NCBI GenBank assembly: GCA_009829735.1
Contig: CM020618.1
Location: forward strand, 38,478,894 to 38,542,893
Length of the DNA: 64,000 nt
Direction: 5' to 3'
Source of the DNA: Pyropia yezoensis
Lineage: Eukaryota; Rhodophyta; Bangiophyceae; Bangiales; Bangiaceae
Shown: positions 20,706 to 30,784 of the stretch, piece after piece
Numbering within the stretch: the first letter of the stretch is position 1
Layout: the number at the start of each line of letters is the position of its first letter
The notes under the pieces: generated by a model
Told to the model about the DNA's origin: nothing
Database searches by the model: none
The model's input: the letters and a program-made list of their open reading frames with translations, nothing else
Made by a program: the position numbers and the translations under genes

Positions 20706-23700
20706 GGGGATGGGTGCGCGCGCACGGGCGGCGGTGTGGGTCGAGGCGGGGTGGGGGGGGGTGGGCAGGGGAAACGGCAGTGACCCCGCGCTCCCGGCGT
20801 CTTGGCCGGCCTGGGGGAGGGGGGAGGGGGCGGGGATGGGGCACGGCCAGTTTACAGAGGCCGTACCTTGCCTTTCGGGTTTCGAGGTCTCAGGTCTGCT
20901 CTGGTTGGATATCGCGCTGCAATTCTCTTCTGTGAGTGGCTGCACGTCCCTTTGTCAGTATGTTTCTATTTTCAGATGCAAGAAGCTCATGTGTATGAAA
21001 CTTTTGTCCACGTGTAGTGGCCCACCCCAGCCAGGACAGCTCTGGTGACATGCTGTGGTGGGTTTTTCGAGCCAATGGTTTGAGAAAGCAAGAAGGTTTG
21101 TACGTTTCCTACATGGAACCAGCAATGCGGCCGAGAAAAGAAGACGCAATTCGATCGGCCTCTTCAAGCTGAGAGCCAGCCCTCTTCTCGCCCTCCTTGA
21201 CCGCCTGCTCCTCAGTCGAGTCGCACACGGATAGAATGAGTAGCTCCGGGGAAGGGAAGGGAAGCAGTTCACACGGCTGCTTGTGCTGTACTGCTGGGAT
21301 GGCTTCATGGAGGGGCACAAGGTCGGTAAAAAAAGGAGGACAGGTGAGGGGTGGTGCATCACGGGTGCATTACCGGTGGGAACGGCGAGGGCAGGTGGCG
21401 GAAGGCGCCACCGCGTGCAATGAGGATCAATTCGACGACAAATCCAAACCTGGAGAGTCGGCGACCGCGCTCCAGAGTGTGCCCTGGGCATGGTGATAAT
21501 TGGTGACGGATTGGCAAAGATATATATGGTCGCGAATCACGTCTCAGCCACTGTGCGGGCTCCACGTGAGTTGAAAGCTGTGTGAAGCATCCGACCCGTA
21601 AAGCAGGCCTTATAGTGCGTCCCGTAAAAAGTAGACGTGCACGTGTCATGATCATGTCAAATATCGGCCACGGGACCAATCAATCCCACACTGCACGACC
21701 TGTGCACCTCCACTTTTTACGGGACGCACAATAACTGGGCGTGGGGGTCGACCATCGTGGGGGCCTCTGACCCACGAGCCTCGAAAACACAGGAGACAAA
21801 TACTCAGTCAGTCCTGCTCCCAGACATCCCCCTCGAAAACTCCTTTGGCGGTCTCGGTCGCGCGCGCAGAGTCTTTGCATGAAGTGTGAAATTTCCAGCA
21901 GAAACTCTAGCCACGCGGCAGGCTCGTAGGCGGAGGTGCTCTGGCCCCAGGCTGGTGCAGGCCACTAATCAGCACCCGCCCGACTGGGCAGCAAGGCACG
22001 TGCTGTGGGGAAGAAGGCTCCGCTGGCCTGACCAGGTCGGTCGGCATTCACACCGTTCTTCGGGTGAGGCTTTCGTTGAACGTTCAATTTACAGCACCTT
22101 GTGGACGAGCATGTTGCTGACGAAAGTGGCACTTTGATTATGCTGACTATTGAGTTAAAACACATCGCTGTTGGACGACCCCTTCGCATGTGAAAAGCAG
22201 CTGAGGTAAAAAGAAATGCGACCTCGGGGGCTCATCGACGAGAAGGCGACCTGATGCCACCCAGCACCACCATCACACAGGTGGTCGCGCCACTGTCCCG
22301 TCATTGTGCTTCACCCTACGCAAAGGTGAAACCTAGAGTGTGCCACACACACATGCTCCTGACACAGACACACACTTACACGCACAGAGAGCAGATGTCA
22401 GCGTTGGAAGCTCGTTGGAGCGCAATCCGGAAATTTCTTGGAAGGTACTGGAGAAGCCAGTCCAGAAGCGTGAGTGCCAACCGGGACGCATTGCAAAGTG
22501 TTCACCTTTCTGCTGCGAGGTAATCTATGCTCGCACCGCCCTCGTGGGCGGCAAACGCACCATCGGGAGTTGGCTTGCAAACGGGAGAGTCGGCTGTGGC
22601 ACAGATGGTTTATAGGCGGCTTGAGAAAGAAGAAGGCGAGAGCCGGCATCTCCGTTGTGTGCTTGATGGGAGGGAGCTTGTGACTGTTCAGGTGGGCTGC
22701 ATTCTGCGCGCTAAACGAGGCGAGTTGGCCGGTCAACTATATAGGCAACAATTTCGTTGTCAACTCCACGTTTCTCGGTTGTAGCTTGTGCTCCCAGATC
22801 ATCGAAAAGTGGAAGGGATCGATATCGTGGTTTTACCGTGTTTCGAATGAGATATCGACTTCGACTGGGATGGGTGCTTGCCGCCTCGGTCCAGCGGGGC
22901 CAGCAGGACACGCGCCTGGGGCCGGGGTCCCGCGCCCACGCACACGCCAGCCCAGCCACCTCTGCCTGCAGCAACCTTCCTCGGCCAGCCGTGCCGCGTC
23001 ACCTGGCCCGCGGAGGGCACCTTGCCCGCCCTCGTCCTGGGCGCGCGTCCCGTGGGCGCTGGCGTGACCCGCCGAGCTGCCGTGTCCCCGCGTCCCAGCG
23101 GGCCACCCGCCGCGGGTCGCCCTCGCGCAGACTCCACCCCCTCCCCACTCCCCTCCTCCGTTCCCCCTCGAGGCACCCCCGCGGCCACCGGCTGTGGAAC
23201 CGGCTGTGGGTGCCACCGCTGTGTGCCGGCGCCAACGTCGGTGGGGGAGTTTTGACGGTGCGGCGCTGGGGGTGGCCGTTCGGAAGTTGGACGGACGTCG
23301 CTGCGGTTGGTGGTAGGCAGAGTCGCACCACCCTCCTCGCGCGCTCTGTCCGCCGGCGCGCAGCTCGCCGGCCGCCGCCCCTCGCTCCGCCCATTGTATC
23401 TGGCGGGGTCCTCCTCACCTCTGGCGGGCGCGCGCGCGTGCTCAGCCGCCCTTCCCTGGCCGGCCCTCCCCTCCTTCACTCTCCTCCTCCTCCCCTCTCC
23501 CCGCCCCGTCCAACCGGCCTCGTCGCGTGCTGCTCGACGGTGCCCTGCTTGTCAGCGCGTGTCGTCAACCCCCCCCCGCCCCCCCCCCGTCGTCCCCGAG
23601 CGGATGGCCCTGGCGGGGGCACCGACGCCGGCTACCCCTTCGTCGGGTGCGTCGGTGCCGCCGCCGCGGCGGCGGCGGTCTGCGGCAGGGGGAACCCCTC

Positions 23701-24122
23701 GCGGGTGTGGAAGCGAGGGAGCTACCGCCTCTGCAGCGCTGCCGCTACTCGATTCCTGTACGTTGATGGGGAAGAGCGGGAGTGAACCATCTTGTCGACG
23801 GTTGGCGAGGGTGCCTTTTTGGGACGCACTGGGATGCCTGCCCAGCGTGTCGAGCGGGGCCGTGGGGGGCTGTGGCGGAGCGCAAACGGTAACGTTGGGA
23901 CTCGGGGGACTGACCTAACCGGTGGCTACTCCGACGGGGTTGGCTGTCGTGTGTGGGTGCGCTTGGCTTTTTCTGCGCTTGGCTGTCGTTTGTACAGGTG
24001 GAACCTGCCCGCCCGCGTCGGCGTGTTCCCCCTGTGTGCCGGTGGGTGGTCACCGCCCCCCCTCCGCCCGCCGCCCCCGTCGTCCCGCGCGACCTCCGCG
24101 ACCGGCGTCGCAGTCGGCGGGC
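20706..24122. other. gene-poor region with MITE and a possible exon
   Basis: No complete gene recognised. GC content is lower between about 20900 and 22800. The region includes a 123-bp MITE (21611-21733) and a CA-rich stretch at 22338-22390. A minus-strand open segment at 21109-21354 contains a charged stretch reading like protein (CDSTEEQAVKEGEKRAG). It lacks an ATG and clear splice sites and might be an exon or gene relic. From 22900 to 24100 the frames are low-complexity shadows. Confidence 0.4.
21611..21733. mobile_element. 123-bp MITE with Tc1/mariner-like ends
   Basis: Terminal inverted repeats of about 33 bp, left TATAGTGCGTCCCGTAAAAA and right its near-complement ending TTTTTACGGGACGCACAATA, flank a 60-bp core. 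TA dinucleotides at both extreme ends (21611-21612 and 21732-21733) fit a TA target-site duplication. TIRs with a GTCCCNTAAAA-type core are common in IS630/Tc1/mariner MITEs. It has no coding capacity and depends on an autonomous partner elsewhere, if still mobile at all. Confidence 0.7.
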
Positions 24123-24509
24123 ATGGCCGTATCGCCTCTGACGCCCGAAAAGCGGCGGCGGCTGCCGCCGTCCCACCCACCAGACGCGACCGTGGCGGGC
24201 GACGGGGCGGCGTCGCCGGGTGAGCCCCTCCTGGGCATTGACGCAGCCGGCGCTGCTGTTGCCGCCGCGTTGCCGCCCGCCGCGGGAGACGCGGCCGCTC
24301 CGCCGCGACGTCACCGGGGGCGGGCTCCAGAGGGGGACGCCATGCCGCCCCCGGCGGTGCCCGTCTGCAACGACGGCGGGCGGGCGCGGGTGGCTCCCCC
24401 CCCGGCGGTGGGGGGGGGCGCTCCCCCAAGCGGGGGGGGTTCAACCAAGGCGCTGCGCGCACGCTTTGTGCGCGCCCTGCTGCTTTCTACAATGGAGCTG
24501 GAAGGCTGA
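24123..24509 (+). CDS. hypothetical Pro/Ala-rich protein
   Basis: A 128-aa frame from ATG 24123 (MAVSPLTPEKRRRLPPS). It is low in complexity but has a charged start and a C-terminal segment (ALRARFVRALLLSTMELEG) that reads like protein. No domain is recognisable. It may be a real small protein, the first exon of a longer gene reaching beyond the 25-nt G run at 24586-24610, or a chance frame. Confidence 0.25.
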   Translation: MAVSPLTPEKRRRLPPSHPPDATVAGDGAASPGEPLLGIDAAGAAVAAALPPAAGDAAAPPRRHRGRAPEGDAMPPPAVPVCNDGGRARVAPPPAVGGGAPPSGGGSTKALRARFVRALLLSTMELEG

Positions 24510-25362
24510 GCCACCGCCAGCCCCTCCCGGGCAGGTGGGGGTTGAGGAGGTCTACTATGCCCTCCGTGTTTACGGTAGGGGGAAAGGGGGGGGGGGGGGG
24601 GGGGGGGGGGTTCATGACACGCGGGTGCGCGTGGCGGTCCTGGTGGCGTGCGCATGTGCACCCATCGGTCACCGTGTCACGGCACGCACGACGTGTGTAT
24701 CGGTCGCGCGGCGCTTGTGGCGTTGCCGAGGGCCCTGTGGTGCAATATGGGCCACCACGACGGCTGGCGCGGCTGCCCCGGCACTGTACACTTGTCTCAA
24801 TCGTCTGCTCTGCTCTGGTAGAGGGTTGCTGTTGCTCTGCCAAGACGTTTGGATTGTGCGCTGCCAGTCGGCGGGCGGTCTTCGCGTCTGTTGCTTTCCC
24901 CCCTCCTTTGTTCCGTTTGTTTTCGCTCTTTATCCCCCCCCCCCGTGCCGTGTATCCTTTGCTCTTGTGCATCGACCGTGTTTTTCTTTTTTTGACAAGC
25001 ACGTGTGCACGTGCTCCACCTACTTTGACGTTCCACCCGTGGCATCGCGGTCGTGTATGCTCCACTGGGAGATGCAGAAAAGCACGCGGACAAGCAGGTC
25101 GTCCACAAGGGGGAGAACACCCAAACATGCAAGGTGCCTTGGCTACGTGGCCAATGCACCCGTCCGCTCTTCAGAAGCGCCTAGATGCCAACCAGGGAGA
25201 GCCAGAAGAGAGTGGTGCAACAGGCACGATGGGACACCCAGCAAGCCCAGAAGGCCCAGCCGACGCCCAACACGCGTCCCACATACGCCCCGCCCTAGCC
25301 ACGAAGTCGACAAAGTCCGTCTGGCACCCTCCCACCCAATGGCCGGCAGCGCAGGCCCACGT
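24510..25362. other. intergenic region with 25-nt G run
   Basis: No gene seen. It contains an uninterrupted run of 25 G at 24586-24610 and pyrimidine-rich tracts at 24890-25010. The right end is the 3' flank of the minus-strand GNAT-like gene. Confidence 0.45.
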
Positions 25363-26280
25363 TTAGTCAAAGATCTTCTTCCCAGGGTCTGGGCTCGCGG
25401 CTACCAGGTTGCACGACAGCTGCACCAGCCGCTTGCCATCCTTGGACGTGCGCTCGCCTTCGGTATAGCCGAGACTAGTCAGATAGGCCACCTCTGGCGA
25501 GTCCACCTTCTTTTCCGACGTTACCGACTCAACGCCTGCGAGCTTCATCGCGCGAAGCGCCGCGAGCCCAAGCACCTTCTTGACACTCACCGCCGCGGCG
25601 CCATCAGTTGACGCGGCCGCCTCCACCCGCTCGTCCACAACAACCGAAATCAGGTTGCCAACCTTGCACAGCACCCCCCCCGGCCGGACGACCATGGACA
25701 CGTCCGCCACAGCTGCACCAACCATACGGTCCCGAGACTGACTGCCGCCCTTGGAACCCGACGAAACCGTCTTGGACGCATCTGCATCGGCGTCCGCTTC
25801 GCCACCTTCGGTGGCGGCCACGTCGGCTGCTGGTACGGCGACTGTCCGCTCAGTCGGGCGGGCCATGGCGCGGGAGGCCCCCCCCCCCGCCTGGGTGGCG
25901 TTCGCGCCCCCCACCACAACCGGCGCCTCGGCCACCAGGCATACCCGCGCCTTTGCATCAACGAGAGAGTCCAGGAGCGCTGCCGGCAGCGCAGCGTCGC
26001 CGCTCAGGCGCTGCATCGCGGGCACATCGTCGGGGGTGGCACGGCGGATGGACCAGAGGGTGCGCCCTTTGAGGTCCTTGACAAACGTGGGCGCGTCGGT
26101 GGCGCGGGGCTTGCGCGAAGACCGCCCGCTCCGGGACGATGCCTTGCCCCGCGCCCCGTCCGCAGCGGCGCGGAGAGGGGTGCGGCCGCCAGCGGCGGCA
26201 GAGGGGGGTGCCGCGCAAACTGCGGTTCCCTGAAAAGAGGAAGAGCGCAGGGGCGCGGAGGCTGCTGGGACAAACGCCAT
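25363..26280 (-). CDS. plastid-targeted GNAT-like acetyltransferase
   Basis: The product has 305 aa with ATG at 26280. The N-terminus MAFVPAASAP followed by a Ser/Arg/Ala-rich stretch to about residue 65 resembles a red-algal plastid transit peptide, with an early Phe. The core begins LWSIRRATPDDVPAMQRL, the typical first strand and helix of GNAT N-acetyltransferases. It continues through a Val-rich strand (ARVCLVAEAP), an Ala/Ser/Asp-rich insert (about 118-175), MVGAAVADVSMVV, a GNLISVVVDERVE strand and an Ala-rich helix before a C-terminal LGYTEGERTSKDGKRLVQLS stretch typical of the GNAT tail. The classical Q/RxxGxG/A acetyl-CoA loop is degenerate, so activity is uncertain. Plastid GNATs acetylate N-termini or lysines of plastid proteins. 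The substrate here is unknown. Confidence 0.65.
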   Translation of the reverse strand: MAFVPAASAPLRSSSFQGTAVCAAPPSAAAGGRTPLRAAADGARGKASSRSGRSSRKPRATDAPTFVKDLKGRTLWSIRRATPDDVPAMQRLSGDAALPAALLDSLVDAKARVCLVAEAPVVVGGANATQAGGGASRAMARPTERTVAVPAADVAATEGGEADADADASKTVSSGSKGGSQSRDRMVGAAVADVSMVVRPGGVLCKVGNLISVVVDERVEAAASTDGAAAVSVKKVLGLAALRAMKLAGVESVTSEKKVDSPEVAYLTSLGYTEGERTSKDGKRLVQLSCNLVAASPDPGKKIFD

Positions 26281-27248
26281 CGTGAAGGGGGAAAGGTTGG
26301 TGAGCGGCAGCTCGACAGGGTCGGGAGGGAGTGGCGACGTGGAGGCACGACGATGACGTGGTAGCTGACCATCGCTGCACGAGGTGAGATCTCGTAGGAA
26401 ACAGGGCTGTACTTAGGCGACAGAGCCAGAGCAACTTGAGCGATGACTTAAAAGACAACGCCATTGCTTCATGAGCAGGAGTGGACGGCCCTTACGGCCG
26501 TGAACCCCAATAGGACAGCCTATGGACCAATATAGGACAACCTATGGACCCCAATAGGACGGCCCGAGGACCAGAAGAGGACGGCCTGTGGACCCCAATA
26601 GGACCCCGCCTGTGCACCGTTTAATGATCGGGGTGGAAGGACTGCCCGTGGATGCCGAGTGGATCTGGTCCGCTTCAAGGTCGTGTGCGGTTCCCTTTTG
26701 GTCATGACCGGGGCTGCTGCCCAAAGAGACCCGGCTTGCCGCTCCGCCGCGGCTCGTCCAGCTCTGTCTCTGTCGGCGTGACATACCGCCAAGACCGCAA
26801 TCTCTGCTATACATACCTGGCTGCCCAGGCGGGCGGCGGTGACCGTCGTCGCGCGGCTGCTCTCCACTGATGCGGGTGACCCGCAGCTGCGAGACACTGC
26901 AGGCTGAGACCCACTCTTAGGTGTGCAGGTCCCTGCAGAACGAGTCAGAGGGTGTCGCCCAAGGGCAGCACGCCGACAACTGCGCTTCAGGCCGCCCACC
27001 CGCCTCACCGCCCCCACCCGTACATTTTCCAAGCCCGTTGGTGTCTTTGTAAGGAGTGTCCTTTTGTCACTCCCACGAGGCGGCCCAGCCCCGCTAAGCC
27101 TTCCTCTTCTCTTCCCTCTCGCTCTCTCTGCCTGCTACCTCGGCACGCGTGTTCTGCCCATCCTAGCGCTCCACACCATACCCAACCTTCCTCCGCCTTG
27201 CTTCCCTTCCACCTCCCCCCCCCCCTGTTTATCTCAAGGTCCGTCGTC
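26281..27248. other. intergenic region containing a 22-bp tandem repeat
   Basis: Promoter side of the divergent GNAT-like gene and 5' flank of the small secreted protein gene. Apart from the tandem repeat at 26501-26612 I see no gene. A pyrimidine-rich leader (27060-27235) precedes the ATG at 27249. Confidence 0.45.
26501..26612. repeat. 22-bp tandem repeat, five copies
   Basis: Five adjacent units (four of 22 bp, the last 24 bp) share the pattern TGGACCCCAATAGGACGGCC with one to several substitutions each. The period is not a multiple of three, so the array is not coding. It lies upstream of the GNAT-like gene start (minus strand). Confidence 0.75.
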
Positions 27249-27512
27249 ATGCCGTCCCACTGCGCCCTTCCTACAGCCGTGGCGGTGGCGGCGCTCGCCG
27301 TCGTCGCCACCGCAATGGCCGCCGCCCCCGGTGCCTCCATGATTGTCCCTCCTCCCCCCCCCGCCCGCTCGTGCGAAGTGGCGTGCGCCGCCGTCACGGC
27401 CGCATGCGTGGCGGCGCTGCCGCGGGGTGCCCCGTTTTCGCGCATCTCCCTCGTCAACGCGTGCCTGCACGCCCACGAGGAGTGCCTGGCGGGGTCGTGC
27501 CGGGCTGGCTGA
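27249..27512 (+). CDS. small secreted cysteine-rich protein
   Basis: The product has 87 aa from ATG 27249. The first 28 or so residues form a signal peptide with an Ala/Val core and an AMAAAPGA cleavage region. The mature part, about 60 residues, contains six cysteines in the order CxxxC-x6-C, then C-x7-C-x4-C, separated by an 18-20 residue stretch. This suggests three disulfides in a helical hairpin-like miniprotein. No family recognised. It is the second cysteine-rich secreted protein in the window and is unrelated in pattern to the one at 11000-11683. It could be a wall, signalling or defence peptide. Function is not shown by the sequence. Confidence 0.6.
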   Translation: MPSHCALPTAVAVAALAVVATAMAAAPGASMIVPPPPPARSCEVACAAVTAACVAALPRGAPFSRISLVNACLHAHEECLAGSCRAG

Positions 27513-29207
27513 GCGTCAGCCGGAGGCTCACAATGCCATCCATCCCTTCCGCCTGTTCGTGCGATGCGAGGAGCTGAGAAATGACGACTATAGTACCTGT
27601 CTGGCGTCACAGATACATTGGCAGGTTCAGAGCAAGCGTGGCAGGAATAGACACACTCGCCTCATGGGAACTGGATTATATCCCAGCCAAATATTCCCAT
27701 TGGCTGGGAACTAGGCAGTTCCCAGGGTGTGAGTTGTTGATTGAACCCTTACAGTGCATGCTCACTTGACGACGTTAGTGGATAGTTCAGGAGTATACTT
27801 ATCGAGTGGCATCAATCTGTACAACACGGGGTGATGTTTCCATAGCGAACATGGGTGTTTCATCTTTGAATGAACATTTTACGGACGACGTCGTCAATAT
27901 TGGGGCGCCTCATCGTCGAGCTGCGGTACGCGCCCCCTCTGTCCGCCTCTGCCTGTTGCAGCGCCTACAGCTGATGCCATGTGCAACTGTTGGTGAACCC
28001 TACCCTCCCCCTCCGCCCCCCCTCCCCCCTCCCCCCCGCCACCCCATGGCGCTACCTTGCCCCCGCCGCCCGCCGCCTTCGCGTCAGCGGCCGCGGTGGC
28101 CCCGCCCCAACGGCAGCGGCAACAGCGGGGACAGCAGCGGCGTGCCCCCCTCCCTGTCCCGCCCCCGCTCCCGCGCCCGCCTCCCCCCACGAACGCACCT
28201 CCCCCCCCCCCGCTGTCGTCGCTACCACAGCCGCGCGCGGAAGAGGCGGGCGGAAAGATGCTTCGAAACTTCTGAAGAAACGTTCTGGGCTGAAAGCATC
28301 GTGTGGAACGCCTTAGAAGTTAAGTCTTGCAACTAGGAAGTGCTGGCAGTGTTATTCTCCTGTTCACAGGGTACGTGCACAGCGGGCTACTTCCAGTTCC
28401 CAGGTACCTACAGGCCTTCACACTTTCGACGAATCTTCTGTTCGGTGTCTTCGATATATGTCATCCTCATTTGGATGCACTTTTGGCCAAGGATACAGTA
28501 GATCCAACAACACGAGCGGTCGCTTCGCGGTCGCTTCGCCCTTGGAAGAACTGCGAGGTTTCACCTTACCGCGACAAGGCACGCTCTTCCTCCGTCCCGC
28601 CTTTTGGCGAGCTTTCCTACACACCACGCAGCCAACCCTGGCGACAACCTAAGGAACGTAAGGAACTCTGGCGGCAGAAGAAATAGAAAAAAGGGACAAA
28701 AAAAAAAGTGGAAGCACACCCCCCTCGACGTCTATACGTAATCGTAGCACACCTACCTACGTCATCCGCCCCCCGCACCGCCGCCCGTCTGCGCGCAGCG
28801 CAGACATGGCGTGTCGTCGGCCCCAACCCCCGCTGTCCCGCACCCGAGGCCGCCGAAGACGCCGCCGCGAGCAGAAACGGGAGAGCCATCGCGACCGCCG
28901 GGGACCTCCGCCGCGGCCAGCCAATACTGCCATGCCAGGCCCATAGCGCGCGTCAGTGGGGGGCGGTAGCCACACAGCCAGGATGCTAGCCCCACTCGCG
29001 CCGCCACACGAGGTGGTGGCAAGCCAGAGCGTATCCCACAGAGTGCCAAGTGCCCCCCGCAGCCTCGACACCTCTGACCGCCCACGAGCAGCCGGGCCAT
29101 ACGCCCCGTCGCCCCCCTTCAGAGCAGCCCTGACACGCACGCTCACCTCCTCCGCCGTCTCCTCCACAACCCCCCACCCCCCCCTACCGCACGAGGCGGA
29201 AGTCGCC
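27513..29207. other. intergenic region
   Basis: No convincing gene in about 1.7 kb. A short hairpin lies at 27677-27709 (CCCAGCCA ... TGGCTGGG). C-rich low complexity spans 28000-28220. A minus-strand open frame just downstream of guanylate kinase (about 28757-29170) contains one protein-like stretch, but it has no ATG supported by content and no domain; it is probably 3' UTR or a relic. Confidence 0.4.
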
Positions 29208-29813
29208 TCAGGCCTTTGGCGAAAACGCCGCCTCCTCGGCCACCGCAATATCCCCCGCAAGGGCGGCGACCAGCTCATCAAACGCAGCGTCGAGGTTGTC
29301 ATTCACAATTTGGGTGTCAAACAGGCCCGCCTCCTTGGCCGCCGCCATCTCCGTCTCGGCCACCACCAGCCGGGCCGCGACGGCGTCCTCCGACTCGGTG
29401 CCGCGGCCGCGGAGGCGGCGGCCGAGCTCCTCCATCGACGGGGGCGCCACAAACACAAACAGCGCCGGGACGCTCGCTGCACGCACCAGCCGGCAGCCCT
29501 GCACGTCAATATCCAGGATGCAGATGCGGCCAGACGCGCGCACCCGCTCCACCGCCTCAAACGAGGTGCCGTAGTAGCGGCCGTGGACGTTGGCGTGCTC
29601 CAAAAAGGTGCCCGCCGCAATACCAGCCTTGAAGTCCGCCTCGGACGTGAAGTGGTAGTGCGTGCCGTCCACCTCCCCCGTCCGGGGGGCCCGCGTCGTG
29701 TGGCTGACGGAAAAGCCAAAGATGGAGGGGTAGGAGGACTGCAGGCGGGAGATGAGCGTGCCCTTGCCGACGCCAGAGGGGCCGGCAAGGACCACTGCGC
29801 GGGGGCCGACCAT
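29208..29813 (-). CDS. GUK1: guanylate kinase
   Basis: The product has 201 aa, the usual length for cytosolic guanylate kinase (ATP + GMP to ADP + GDP), which feeds GTP and dGTP synthesis. ATG 29813 is chosen; the frame continues upstream, but only from a GTG and without homology. The P-loop AGPSGVGKGTL is at 10-20. The GMP-binding signature SHTTRAPRTGEVDGTHYHF is at 37-55, with further GMP contacts in GRYYGTS (78-84). The LDIDVQG motif follows, then the lid region with REE-equivalent Arg residues (RRLRGRGTESED). All expected active-site elements are present. No targeting peptide is evident, so the protein is probably cytosolic. Intronless. Confidence 0.95.
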   Translation of the reverse strand: MVGPRAVVLAGPSGVGKGTLISRLQSSYPSIFGFSVSHTTRAPRTGEVDGTHYHFTSEADFKAGIAAGTFLEHANVHGRYYGTSFEAVERVRASGRICILDIDVQGCRLVRAASVPALFVFVAPPSMEELGRRLRGRGTESEDAVAARLVVAETEMAAAKEAGLFDTQIVNDNLDAAFDELVAALAGDIAVAEEAAFSPKA

Positions 29814-30784
29814 GGTGGCGAGAAGTAGAGAGCGGCGAAAAGGAGGGGGGGAGGCGGGGCGGGACGCGGAGGAAGGGCGGGGAGGAGCAAAGTGCGGGGG
29901 GGGAGAGGGGGATGTGCGAAAAGAGGGGATTGGGAGAGCCACCGGGGATATGCGCAACAGGGGATAGGGGCACAGGCGCACCACTAGTAACTGGAATAGG
30001 GGTGCGGGGAAGGGGAGGGGAGCAGGGGGGGACGACGGCGACAAGCGCGGGTCAGCCCTCCCAAACGGCACCTACCACGCAGCGTGGAACCGTCCGGTGG
30101 CGGGTGAGAGGACGGCTCGGGGACACACAAGGCGGGGGGTGCGCTGGTAAGGTGCGGCGGCGGGGGGGGGTGCGGGTCGGGAGGCGTCAGCACCAACCCC
30201 CCCTGCAGCCGGCCGGCCGCACGCCGACGGCGCCTGCCGCGGCCGTGCGGCAGGCCGCGCATCGCCTCGCTGTCAGCGGCGGTGCGGTGGGCGCAACACG
30301 GGGCGATCCGATTGGCTGGCCGGCGGGTGGAAAGGGGGGGACGCCCAAAAGGATCCCGCGTGGGGGGGGGGGGGACATCATCGGAATCTGGTCGCATCTG
30401 GCACGGAGAGCGGGGGGGAGGGGGGGAGGACGGCCATGTCTCCGGTACAACCACACCCCCCCCTCCTTTTCCCCAGCAGATCGCCGTGACGGGGATGAAG
30501 CACAAGCCGGGGGAGGGTGAATGTGGATGGGGGGGGGGATGCGGGGGGGGACGGGGGAGGGGATAGAGGGGGGTGGGATGGGACGGGGATGCGGCCATCG
30601 GGGCCGACGCTGGTGGGAGCGGGAACAAGACAATACGCAGCAGCCGCGACGGCCTCCCCACGTCGTCGCTTATTTGGTGAGAGAGGATGGAGGACGGTGG
30701 GGGCGGGGGTGCCCGCCCCCACCACACGAGCGCGCCCTGGACGCCCGACCAGGCCCCTTCGACGTGGGCCTGCGGTGGCCGTCG
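29814..30784. other. intergenic region between guanylate kinase and TPR genes
   Basis: No gene recognised. It contains the guanylate kinase promoter and 5' UTR at the left edge and the 3' flank of the TPR gene at the right edge. G-rich tracts lie at 30360-30375 and 30525-30565. Confidence 0.45.
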
